This document shows positions 32,152-41,071 of a stretch of DNA of 64,000 nt, piece by piece; the first letter of the stretch is position 1, and each line of letters begins with the position of its first letter. The notes under the pieces were generated by a model. It saw nothing but the letters and a program-made list of their open reading frames with translations. It had not been told where the DNA came from and ran no database searches. The stretch is from M3007 sp041160955 (GTDB lineage Bacteria; Bacteroidota; Bacteroidia; Chitinophagales; Saprospiraceae). The position numbers were made by a program, and so were the translations under genes. Where the stretch lies: positions 1-64,000 of the forward strand of contig JBEAVK010000093.1 of NCBI GenBank assembly GCA_041160955.1, given 5' to 3'.

Positions 32152-33240
32152 ATGGGAACAGTATCTATTCCAATTATAATATTTGTAATTATTTTAGCCC
32201 TTGTCGTAATTGGACTAAAACAGTTTAATAAAACGGTAAATTCCTTAGAAATCATCATTGGGGGAACGTATGTTTTCTCCTTATTTCTATTCGCCATCGC
32301 AATAATTACACATAGCAACCCATACTACAAATCTATTGATCCTTTGAGTATGGAATGCTACAGCCCATTCTCTGACGAACATATTTTAACATTAATATTC
32401 TATTTTTTGGCATTTAATATTTCGATGTTATCGGTTTGGACAGAAAACAAAACACTTCCACCACTAACACTTACATTTTCATTAATTTTTATTTTAATTG
32501 GTATAATATTAAATGCTGCTATTGTGTTTCAAGTATCAAAGCACGATACTGAAAGTCTAGGAACATATTACAGCGGCGAAGATAAAATCATGTTTTTATC
32601 CGCACCAATATTAGGTATTTTAATAAGTATCCGGCTTATTCGACAAATAATAAACCAAGAAATCAGCGAAAGATCTGAAAGAAAGTACTCAAATAAATAC
32701 CTAAATTATCTCAATTCATTTTTGGCAACAAAATATAACAAACCCATTTGGCTAGTAATATTATTATTTCCTGTCTTTTTTATTGTAACGCTCATCTTAA
32801 TTTTGTTTGGTCAAGATGCAAACTCAATAATTAAGGTATTTACAGATACTACAACTTGGCGATTATCTCAACAAGCGCATCCTCCAATACTTAACCACAC
32901 AGGGCATTACCTTTGTACTGTTGCTGCCGCAGGAGACCCAAAAATTGTAAAACCATTGCGGATTGGCCGAAGAAATGGCCAACAAATAATAGTAAACAGA
33001 CAATTACTTATTGCTAACGCATTTGAAGAAATGGTACAAGATTTTTCACCAAAATTGCATAGCGTAATTCGCAAAGCCTATGATAAATACGGCTACAATA
33101 TTTCAAAGAAAATCAATACTATACGGTTATCAAATATAACCTACATTTTAATGAAACCGTTAGAATGGTGCTTCTTAATTTGTTTGTATTTGTTTTGTGT
33201 AAAACCTGAGGAAAAGATAAACAGACAATATTCTGAATAA
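32152..33240 (+). CDS. Multi-pass membrane protein, DUF6688-like
   Basis: About 362 residues from ATG; a TTG four codons upstream is also possible. Roughly six hydrophobic segments lie in the first 230 residues, starting IPIIIFVIILALVVIGLKQF. A conserved-looking soluble part follows (HTGHYLCTVAAAGDPKIVKP, GQQIIVNRQLLIANAFEEMV, AYDKYGYNISKKI). I recall this block from DUF6688 proteins, but the assignment is from memory and unverified. Function unknown. Confidence 0.65.
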   Translation: MGTVSIPIIIFVIILALVVIGLKQFNKTVNSLEIIIGGTYVFSLFLFAIAIITHSNPYYKSIDPLSMECYSPFSDEHILTLIFYFLAFNISMLSVWTENKTLPPLTLTFSLIFILIGIILNAAIVFQVSKHDTESLGTYYSGEDKIMFLSAPILGILISIRLIRQIINQEISERSERKYSNKYLNYLNSFLATKYNKPIWLVILLFPVFFIVTLILILFGQDANSIIKVFTDTTTWRLSQQAHPPILNHTGHYLCTVAAAGDPKIVKPLRIGRRNGQQIIVNRQLLIANAFEEMVQDFSPKLHSVIRKAYDKYGYNISKKINTIRLSNITYILMKPLEWCFLICLYLFCVKPEEKINRQYSE

Positions 33241-33318
33241 TTGTACTAAAAAACTGGGGATTTGTGTCTAAATAATGTGCTTTAATCACATATTGTCGGC
33301 GTGGCTTTAACTCTAATA

Positions 33319-33567
33319 TCGTCAACTTAAACGATCTACCAACCACGAAGTGGTTAAACTTGAATAGCCCCGAATGCAATTCGGGGTTCGATGTGTAAGT
33401 GTATGTTTAATAACCCTGAAGGGCTTTAACGCATTGAAACGTTCACAATACATTGACGTTCAACTACTTCGTAATTGTTAATAAACACCACATTCCAAAA
33501 CCCTGAATTTCATTCAGGGCTATTCACGTTTAACCACTCCGTGATTGACAGATCGCTAAGTTGACGA
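33319..33567. repeat. Long inverted-repeat element (249 bp)
   Basis: Arms at 33319-33386 and 33501-33567 are inverted copies at about 84% identity. Each contains smaller palindromes: CCACGAAGTGG or its variant, and a CCCCGAATGCAATTCGGGG-type hairpin. The core holds ACCCTGAAGGGCT. It fills most of the gene-free stretch 33241-33622. It may be a non-autonomous mobile element or a palindromic repeat family; no open frame is convincing. Confidence 0.75.
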
Positions 33568-33622
33568 CATTTAGGCTCCTACTCCGGCCTACACAAGACA
33601 AGATTTCCCGTTATCGCTACAA

Positions 33623-35164
33623 CTACTGCGTTGCCACCTGCGCATTGATCCTACCCCATCCAAAATTACTATTTCTACTTGGAAAAAAATTACTACTTGA
33701 TCTTAGGCGATTAAACACCTGCGTACGTGTCCAAGATGGGTATTTTGCCCAAACTAAAGCAGCAATACCCGCCACACTCGCCGTTGCCACAGAAGACCCA
33801 CCCACTGTGGATGGTGCATTGCTATCCATATCCAATGAAAGTGGATGGCGTTCGTTGGATTGGTTTTTCTCCATAACCATCACAAAATCCACTTTACTGC
33901 CTTGGTGACAAGCATTACAACGACTGGTCAGGTTGTCTTTGATACCCGTAACGGCTACTACCTCGGGCATACTTGCTGGGTAAATAACACCTGTAAACCA
34001 AGCCGTCCAAGAGAAAGAAGTACCAGCGGCGCAGAAAATCAATTTACCATTATTATTGGCCAATCTGATGGCATCTGTTATTTGAGAAGAGGAGGTAAGC
34101 CGCCCCATACTCATACTGATAATTTTGACCGAACTATTGCTACCCGCAGCGGCAAAAGCGTTGGATACGCCCACTACTTCGCGACTTTCGTCGAGATATA
34201 CATCTACTGCAGCCCGATAAACCGTCAGGTTTGCGCTATATGCAATACCCGTAGCGGCACCGTCGATACCGCGAGGAGCAGCACAAGCACCAGCCATAGA
34301 TGTACCGTGGCCGCATGGGTCGTTGGGGGTTTCGGGTGATCCTGAGGGTTGTCCCCAAAAATTAGTAGCCTGTGGCAACGTAACTAACCGACTGATAGAA
34401 CGCCCAGCGGAATACCCTTGCGTAAAATCGTCGTTGAGGTTGTCTTGATCGTCGCTACTGCCCGTATCAATAATCACCACCGATGTACCACTGCCAGTGC
34501 TGTTGTTCCAAGCATTGGATATATTGTGAAAACTATGGTTCCAAGATTGCTTACAACCCGGTGCGATATTGGTATAATCCACATTTACCACCAGTCCAGG
34601 TTCTGCTGTATTGCTGCCACATCCCGAACTTGAACGGCTCTTGGTTTCTTTCATAAATGGCTCATAACCAATTGGTTCAGCATAACGAACTAATTTTGAA
34701 CTGCGCAATATTCCAATTGTTTCAGGATTGGTGATGCGTAAATCTAGCGCTGGAATACCTTCGGCGGTGTACGCAATAAGATCTTCGGTGCGCAATTTGG
34801 GTGTCAGTTTTTGTTCCGATTGCAGCACAAGATCCAGCACATTTTGACGAGCGGTAACCCATGCACTGGATTGCAGGTCTATCTCGTGCAAATGCTCGTC
34901 CAAATTTTGAAAGCCTTCGGGTTGATAGCCGATGGAAAGCACAAAATCGGCATTGGAAAGGGCTGTCCATACTTGTTCTTCGGAAGCCCAAGCCCACAGA
35001 AATTCACCGGAATCTTCCATCTTGGTTTGAATAAACCGATCTAAAGTGGTTGCATCCGTTGCCGCTGGAATGGTGCGGGTTACAATAGAGGATACAGGTG
35101 TTTTTTGACAGGCATTAAAGGTTGCGAGCATACCTAATAGCAAAAGTGGTACTACTTTTTTCAT
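33623..35164 (-). CDS. Subtilisin-like serine protease lipoprotein (S8)
   Basis: A 513-residue protein with a lipoprotein leader (Cys19 in LATFNAC), a ~150-residue prodomain-like region and an S8 catalytic domain. The triad is Asp233 (VVIIDTGSS), His286 (CGHGTSMAG) and Ser458 (GGSSVATASVAG). The usual oxyanion Asn in AAGN is replaced by Thr382 (FCAAGTSFSW), which could lower activity. A Cys pair occurs in RCNACHQG. It is probably anchored in the periplasm or on the surface. The substrate is unknown. Confidence 0.88.
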   Translation of the reverse strand: MKKVVPLLLLGMLATFNACQKTPVSSIVTRTIPAATDATTLDRFIQTKMEDSGEFLWAWASEEQVWTALSNADFVLSIGYQPEGFQNLDEHLHEIDLQSSAWVTARQNVLDLVLQSEQKLTPKLRTEDLIAYTAEGIPALDLRITNPETIGILRSSKLVRYAEPIGYEPFMKETKSRSSSGCGSNTAEPGLVVNVDYTNIAPGCKQSWNHSFHNISNAWNNSTGSGTSVVIIDTGSSDDQDNLNDDFTQGYSAGRSISRLVTLPQATNFWGQPSGSPETPNDPCGHGTSMAGACAAPRGIDGAATGIAYSANLTVYRAAVDVYLDESREVVGVSNAFAAAGSNSSVKIISMSMGRLTSSSQITDAIRLANNNGKLIFCAAGTSFSWTAWFTGVIYPASMPEVVAVTGIKDNLTSRCNACHQGSKVDFVMVMEKNQSNERHPLSLDMDSNAPSTVGGSSVATASVAGIAALVWAKYPSWTRTQVFNRLRSSSNFFPSRNSNFGWGRINAQVATQ

Positions 35165-35325
35165 GAGTAAAGTTGATTAATGATTAGATAAATGGCACTT
35201 ACGCCTACAAAAACCGAATAAACATAAGGTGCAGCACATAAATACCGCCGAAAAGTACGACAGAAAACCATATTTAAAAATTAATTTTTAAATAAATTCA
35301 AACGTAGTTCAACTTTACTAAAAAA

Positions 35326-36807
35326 TCAATGTACAACCAAAAAACGCCAACATCCTCCAAACCCTACCAAAAAATACGCCCCAACTGGTAAATCCGAGAC
35401 ATTTACAACACAACTATCCGACGATGCAGATGGCAACACCTCTTTCAAACAACGACCATGCGTATCAAACAGCCGGAATGGTGCTTCTTGGTGGCCGTCA
35501 TACGCTATCATCAGCCATTCTGATGCTGGATTTGGCCATATCCGCAGCTGCCGCGATTGTGCTTCTTGGCTTCCTACCGACCAGTCCACCATCACAGTTT
35601 CTACGCCTGTACAGCCATTGTCGTCCGTAAGCGTAACAGTATATAGACCCGGCAATAAATTGTTGATAATCAAACCATTACTGCCATTTGACCATTGGGC
35701 AGTGATATTGCCTGTTCCGCCTGTAGGTGCTAGCACGATACTGCCATCGGGATTATTCGCCCCAGTCGCATCCGTACTAAGGGCATTGCTTTGAAGGCTG
35801 TCTGGTGCCTCTAGCGGAATATTCCAACTGATGCCACAGCCCAAATTATCCATGAGCATACCAGTATAGATACCCGCTCCTAGACCAGATAAATTGGATA
35901 CTGTTTCTCCACTTGACCACAGCCAAGTAAAGGGCGGCGCGCCGTTGGCTGCCTGAATATTGATGCCGCCATCCTTACTACTGTAACAAGAAATGGGGGT
36001 TGGTTGTATATCCAACTGAATCGTTCCCATACGCCCTATGGTGGCTGTGCCAAGCCCCGTACATCCGTGTGCATCCGTAACGATAACAGCATAACTCCCA
36101 TAAGACAGCCCTGTTGCGATACTATCCGTTGTTGCATTGCTCCATTCAAACTGGTAGGGTGGATAATTCCCTACTACCGTGGGTGTGGCGGTACCGCCTA
36201 TGGTGGTACCACAGAGTACAGGGGTGGCCTGAGTAGTCACCAATGGCACAGGTGCGCTGGGTACGGTTACGTTTAAAACCACCGTTTCATTTTTCCCGTC
36301 GGTGAGGGTAACGGTGTAAGTACCTGCTGCTAATCCCGTAATCTCGTTGCCTTGTCCCGCAACACCCGACCAGGCATAAATATATGGCTCACAAGCATTT
36401 ATCGTATTTATTGCAATAGAGCCATTTGATACTCCGACACAGGCGGGTTGTACTAGCGGTGCAGATCCAATAGCAAATGGAGCGGATTCGTAAGCCCCTA
36501 TATCCACAGTGCCACCTTGAATACGTGGGTGGCCTGCTAGATCTGTTGTATTGGGAAGTATGGCGGTATTTGTGCCTGCGTTGATCAACGGAGAGCAAGG
36601 CAAAAGCGTATAATCTCCATTGGCTGTATCGCGATAAAGAGGATTGAGACCAGAATAGTTGATCCCTGTCAAATGGATATAGTTTGGGTAGCTTGTAGTA
36701 TCTAAATAGATAAAAGAGTTGTTGGATAAATAGGTCTGATAGTTTGTAATATAATAAAACTTTGACGGATCATATAAAAAATATTTAACAAATATATTCA
36801 CTCCCAT
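35326..36807 (-). pseudogene. N-terminally truncated beta-helix/SprB-repeat adhesin with T9SS type A sorting domain
   Basis: The 493-residue frame starts inside a beta-helix domain: SPLINAGTNTAILPNTTDLA and GGTVDIGAYES mark the end of a choice-of-anchor-Q-type region, and no signal peptide precedes it. Four SprB-like repeats follow (GNYPPYQFEWSN with LSYGSYAVIVTDAHGCTG, and three variants). The C-terminus is a type A sorting domain (WPNPASEWLMIAYDG, LPVGAYFLVGF). Type IX cargo need a signal peptide, so this is probably a decayed 3' fragment of a large adhesin gene. It could still be transcribed. Confidence 0.75.
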
Positions 36808-36829
36808 TCCTTAATAAAATCTTACCCAT

Positions 36830-37960
36830 TAGTTAAAAATAACATAAAATCACATTACCCATGCATCCAGACCCAAAAACTGATGTTCCTTTGTTACTCA
36901 TTTAAAAAAATATTCAACATGAAATTTTGTCTGCACGTATTTATTTTACTTTTTAGTTTGACACAAGTCGCTGCCCAATCTGCTAGGCCCAACCCCATCA
37001 AATGGTCATTTACCAGCAAAGACGCTGGCAATGGCGAAGCAGATTTGATCTTCACTGGCACCATTGATGAAGGCTGGTACACCTATTCCCAAAAACTGGA
37101 AAACGATTTGGGGCCAGTTCCAACTTCTTTTACCTTTAAATCCGGAACACATTACAGTATAGTGGGTGAGGCACAAGAAAGCGGCGAACGATTTACGGAA
37201 TATGATAAGATTTTTGAAATGAATCTGGTTAAATTCAAACATTCCGCTGTTTTTACCCAACGTGTAAAAGTGAGCGATTATTCCAAACCCATTACGGGAT
37301 ATGTCTCCTATATGACATGTAATGCAGAAATGTGCCTCCCGCCCAAAGATGTTGATTTCAAAATCGTTGTTAAGAAATAAAACAGCCTCATTCAACCTTG
37401 TTTATTGGTTAAAAATAACATAAATCCATCTTGTTCATGCAACGTAAACAGAAAACGATGTTTCTTTGTACCCAGTTTTAAAAATTATAGTCAATATGAA
37501 ATTTTGTCTGCGCTTATTTATGCTGCTTTTTAGTCTGACTCAGGCAGCAAGTTTGTCTTTTGCCCAAAACCCTATTAAATGGTCATTTACCAGCAAAGAC
37601 GCTGGTAATGGCGAGGCTGATTTGATTTTTACCGGTACCATTGATGATGGTTGGTACACCTATTCCCAAAAACTGGAAAGCGATATGGGGCCAATTCCTA
37701 CTTCTTTTACCTTTAAAGATGGCACCCACTACAAAATTGTGGGCGAAGCCAAAGAAAGTGGCGATCGTTTTACTAAATTTGATAAGGTGTTCGATATGAA
37801 TCTTACCAAGTTTAAACATACCGCTATTTTTACCCAACATGTGAAAATAAGCGATTATTCCAAACCAATTACAGGGTATATCACTTATATGACTTGTAAT
37901 GAGGAAATGTGTCTCCCACCTAAAGATGTCGATTTTAAAATTACTGTTACACCTGCTACG
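36830..37960 (+). repeat. Tandem duplication covering dsbD leader and N-domain
   Basis: The stretch 36830-37380 is repeated from about 37402 to 37960, with a period of about 575 bases. It includes the upstream AAAAATAACATAAA text as well as the signal peptide and N-domain. The copies have diverged by roughly 15-20%, so the event is not recent. Confidence 0.8.
36919..37380 (+). CDS. Stand-alone DsbD N-terminal-like periplasmic domain
   Basis: A 153-residue protein with a signal peptide (MKFCLHVFILLFSLTQVAAQ) and one DsbD-alpha-like domain (NPIKWSFTSKDAGNGEADLI). It keeps the redox Cys pair in YMTCNAEMCLPP. It is a tandem copy of the first ~155 residues of the next gene. In full DsbD this domain passes electrons to periplasmic thiol-disulfide proteins. 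As a free domain it could be an extra electron carrier or acceptor for the neighbouring DsbD. Confidence 0.85.
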   Translation: MKFCLHVFILLFSLTQVAAQSARPNPIKWSFTSKDAGNGEADLIFTGTIDEGWYTYSQKLENDLGPVPTSFTFKSGTHYSIVGEAQESGERFTEYDKIFEMNLVKFKHSAVFTQRVKVSDYSKPITGYVSYMTCNAEMCLPPKDVDFKIVVKK

Positions 37961-39658
37961 GTAACACCCAAACCAGGTACTACCCCAGCAGAAACAACAC
38001 CAAATACAGAAACAAAACCTGGCGGACTTGGACAAGTTGACCCCAATCCGTCAACTACCCCAGTTGATGGAGCAGGCGCAACGGCTACGGTGGCAGATCC
38101 AAATGCACCTACTACAGCAGCAACAGGAGATAGCGATCAAAAAGGTACTTTTTCCAGTAAGCGCAACATAGATCCCACTAAATTTGTAGGTACTTGCTCC
38201 TCCGATGTAAACGAAGCGGACGGGTCATTTTGGATTACCTTATTTTGGGGCTTTATCTTTGGTTTGGGTGCTGTACTTACGCCTTGTATTTTCCCTATGA
38301 TACCTGTCACGGTTGGTTTTTTTGTAAAACGCTCCAAGGACCGCGCCACAGGGCTGCGCAATGCTTTTATTTATGGTTTGAGCATTTATTTGATTTATGT
38401 GGCCTTGGGGGTAGGTATTACCAAAGCATTGGGCCCTACGGCATTGAATGAGATGAGTACCAATTTATGGTTCAATCTCTTGTTTTTCTTAGTGTTTATT
38501 GCTTTTGCAATTTCCTTTTTTGGTTTTTTTGAAATTTCATTGCCTGCATCGTGGGTGAACAAAAGCGACCAAATGGCCGGTAAAGGTGGTATTTTAGGTA
38601 TCTTTTTTATGGCTTTTACGTTGGCATTGGTTTCTTTTTCCTGCACGGGGCCACTGGTAGGCTCGTTGTTGGTAGAAACCGCTCGATCCAATAACGGTCA
38701 GGAATTGTTGGGCTTTTTGCCTGCTCGCCCATTCGCTGGTTTATCGGGTTTTGGTCTGGCGCTGGCCTTACCCTTTGCGTTGTTTGCTATGTTTCCGGGT
38801 TGGCTCAAAAGTTTACCAAAATCTGGTGGATGGATGGACAATGTGAAAATGACACTGGGTTTTGTGGAACTGGCCTTGGCCTTTAAATTTTTGAGTACAG
38901 CCGATTTAGTATCCCACTGGGGTATGCTCAAGTTTGAGTTATTTATGGGTATTTGGTTGTTGTGTGCGGGTTTGTTGGCTTTGTACCAATTTGGTATTTT
39001 GGGTTGGAAAGGTGCTCAAGGCCGCCCGGGGGTTGGTCGTTTAGCAATGGGTAGTTTATCTGCTGCGTTTGCGGTGTATTTGGCTTATGGCTTATTCAAT
39101 TTTAAATCTTTATCGCTATTGAGCGGCTTGGCTCCGCCAGTGGGCTACAGTTGGAGCCGTCCATCGGATTGTCCAAATGGTATTGATTGTTACCACGATT
39201 TTGATGAGGCATTGGCTATTGCAAAAAAAGAAAACAAGCCGCTTTTTGTCGATTTTACGGGTTATGGTTGTGTCAATTGCCGTAAAATGGAAGAAACGGT
39301 ATGGCCATTAACGGGCATTTCGGAGCCTTTGCACAATAAATATATCGTGGTTTCGCTGTATGTGGATGACAAAGCGCGCTTGTTTGGCGACGACAAATTT
39401 GCTTATTTGCTGGATAGTGGCACAGGCGATAAAATCCGTACGGTAGGTGATAAATGGTCGAGTTTCCAGATCAATAATTTTAACCGTAATTCGCAACCTT
39501 GGTATGTACTCATGCACCACGATGGCACTACTATCTTGAACGAACCACGTGGATATACACCAGATGCTGCCGAGTACCGCAACTTTTTGGAATGCGGTTT
39601 GAGCAATTTTGACAAACTAAAAAATGAAGGACAAAAGGAGTTAATTGGTAGTAACTAA
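37496..39658 (+). CDS. dsbD: Protein-disulfide reductase DsbD
   Basis: A 720-residue, three-part protein. The N-domain (residues ~20-150) has TCNEEMC. A Thr/Pro-rich linker (~155-225) follows, then a transmembrane core with the Cys motifs TPCIFPMIP and FSCTGPLVG. The C-terminal thioredoxin domain carries YGCVNCRKMEE (CxxC). It moves electrons from cytoplasmic thioredoxin to the periplasm for disulfide repair and cytochrome maturation. The chosen start gives a good signal peptide. A strong terminator follows. Confidence 0.93.
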   Translation: MKFCLRLFMLLFSLTQAASLSFAQNPIKWSFTSKDAGNGEADLIFTGTIDDGWYTYSQKLESDMGPIPTSFTFKDGTHYKIVGEAKESGDRFTKFDKVFDMNLTKFKHTAIFTQHVKISDYSKPITGYITYMTCNEEMCLPPKDVDFKITVTPATVTPKPGTTPAETTPNTETKPGGLGQVDPNPSTTPVDGAGATATVADPNAPTTAATGDSDQKGTFSSKRNIDPTKFVGTCSSDVNEADGSFWITLFWGFIFGLGAVLTPCIFPMIPVTVGFFVKRSKDRATGLRNAFIYGLSIYLIYVALGVGITKALGPTALNEMSTNLWFNLLFFLVFIAFAISFFGFFEISLPASWVNKSDQMAGKGGILGIFFMAFTLALVSFSCTGPLVGSLLVETARSNNGQELLGFLPARPFAGLSGFGLALALPFALFAMFPGWLKSLPKSGGWMDNVKMTLGFVELALAFKFLSTADLVSHWGMLKFELFMGIWLLCAGLLALYQFGILGWKGAQGRPGVGRLAMGSLSAAFAVYLAYGLFNFKSLSLLSGLAPPVGYSWSRPSDCPNGIDCYHDFDEALAIAKKENKPLFVDFTGYGCVNCRKMEETVWPLTGISEPLHNKYIVVSLYVDDKARLFGDDKFAYLLDSGTGDKIRTVGDKWSSFQINNFNRNSQPWYVLMHHDGTTILNEPRGYTPDAAEYRNFLECGLSNFDKLKNEGQKELIGSN

Positions 39659-39677
39659 TCAAATCCTGCTGTTTTTA

Positions 39678-39716
39678 AAAACGCCAATTTGGAACTTCCA
39701 AATTGGCGTTTTTTTT
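39678..39716 (+). terminator. Intrinsic terminator of dsbD
   Basis: A 15-bp stem (39678-39692 with 39698-39712, AAAACGCCAATTTGG) has a five-base loop and runs into eight T residues. It cleanly separates dsbD from the caspase pair. Confidence 0.9.
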
Positions 39717-39864
39717 GTTAAAACTAATGCAACCTAAATCGCGAAAGTCAACATTACGATGGTTTTCACCTTTTTGCTAAAAAAATATTATTAAAATTAA
39801 AATAAAACACAGACTTTTGTTGCTTTGAACTTTTAATAAATTAGAATAACCCCGTTTCATACAC

Positions 39865-41022
39865 ATGAGTTTAACAAGATCTATTGGTTTTGGTGAGGAA
39901 GAATCCACCACTCCTATATACTCCGCTATGGGCAAAAAACATATATTAGGCATTGGTGTTGACGCATATACGCATTGGCGAAAATTAAATAATGCCGTGC
40001 GCGATATGGAAGATATCACAACGTTATTGATGAATCGGTATGATTTTACGACATCTACCCTCATCAAAGATCAGGAGGCCACACGCGACCGGATAGAAGA
40101 AGAACTGTATCGTTATACGGACGAACATGTGCTAGGGCCCGATGATAGCCTCTTCATTTATTATTCTGGTCATGGTTATTTAGATAAAAACAAACGCGGA
40201 TATTGGGTACCCGTAGGTGCTCAAAAGGATAAAATTGCGTCTTATTTTCCCAATTCAAGGATCAAAGAGATTGTAGCAGATATGAAATGCCGCCATGTAC
40301 TGTTGGTTTCGGACTCGTGCTTTTCTGGTTCACTGTTTACGCGTACACGAGGAGGCGGGGAGGAATTGGTGGCCTTGGATTACGAACGCCGTATGTCCCG
40401 CTGGGCGATCTGCTCGGGTCGTGAAGACCAAGAAGTGAGCGATGGTAGTGATGGCAATAGCCCTTTTGCAAAGGCATTGATACAAGAGTTACAATTGAAT
40501 AATTTTGGAAAAATTAATACTTCTAGGATTGCGGAAATAGTGACCACCATTACTCGATCCAATTATAACCAACTCCCCGCTTTTGGTCCATTGCAGGATA
40601 CGGGTGATATGGGTGGCCAATTTGTGTTTACCTTGAAGGATTACAAACCGGGTGTCAATGAGGTACCTGTTAATACCGCTCAACCGACAAGAGGTGGTGC
40701 CGGTACTCAGCCCGTAACAATTGTTACGACACCCGTTAGCACCGAACCTGTAACTACCACCCCTATCACGACTCCAAAACAGTTAAAAAATGCAGTATTA
40801 GCACTCATTGCGGATGGAAGAACCCTCGATGGCATTAGATTGATCATTGCCTCCGATATACCATCTATCGAAAATGAACGCGATGCCGCCATTTTATTAT
40901 CGGGTCGATGGAAATCGTTAGAGCGGGAAGATCAAAATGGCTCCATTGATTCCCGAGATTTAACGATTGGTCGCAATAAAATTAATAATGCATTATCTAG
41001 CCTTGTTAATAATTTTTCGTAA
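39865..41022 (+). CDS. Caspase-family (C14) protein with C-terminal effector-associated-domain-like region, copy 1
   Basis: A 385-residue cytoplasmic protein. The p20-like caspase domain (residues ~23-260) opens GKKHILGIGVDAYTHWRKLN and has catalytic His103 (YYSGHGYLD) and Cys152 (SDSCFSGS). A Thr/Pro linker (~265-303) joins it to an ~80-residue helical domain (LKNAVLALIADGRTLDG, ILLSGRWKSLE, GRNKINNALSSL). That domain resembles effector-associated domain 11 of prokaryotic conflict systems; the EAD number is my reading and unverified. Such proteases act in abortive-infection-like immunity. The partner with a matching EAD is not seen here. Confidence 0.82.
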   Translation: MSLTRSIGFGEEESTTPIYSAMGKKHILGIGVDAYTHWRKLNNAVRDMEDITTLLMNRYDFTTSTLIKDQEATRDRIEEELYRYTDEHVLGPDDSLFIYYSGHGYLDKNKRGYWVPVGAQKDKIASYFPNSRIKEIVADMKCRHVLLVSDSCFSGSLFTRTRGGGEELVALDYERRMSRWAICSGREDQEVSDGSDGNSPFAKALIQELQLNNFGKINTSRIAEIVTTITRSNYNQLPAFGPLQDTGDMGGQFVFTLKDYKPGVNEVPVNTAQPTRGGAGTQPVTIVTTPVSTEPVTTTPITTPKQLKNAVLALIADGRTLDGIRLIIASDIPSIENERDAAILLSGRWKSLEREDQNGSIDSRDLTIGRNKINNALSSLVNNFS

Positions 41023-41071
41023 TTAAATCGCGTTCCTTACCAACTTATCAACGCTAAAAAGCGATCAAACC

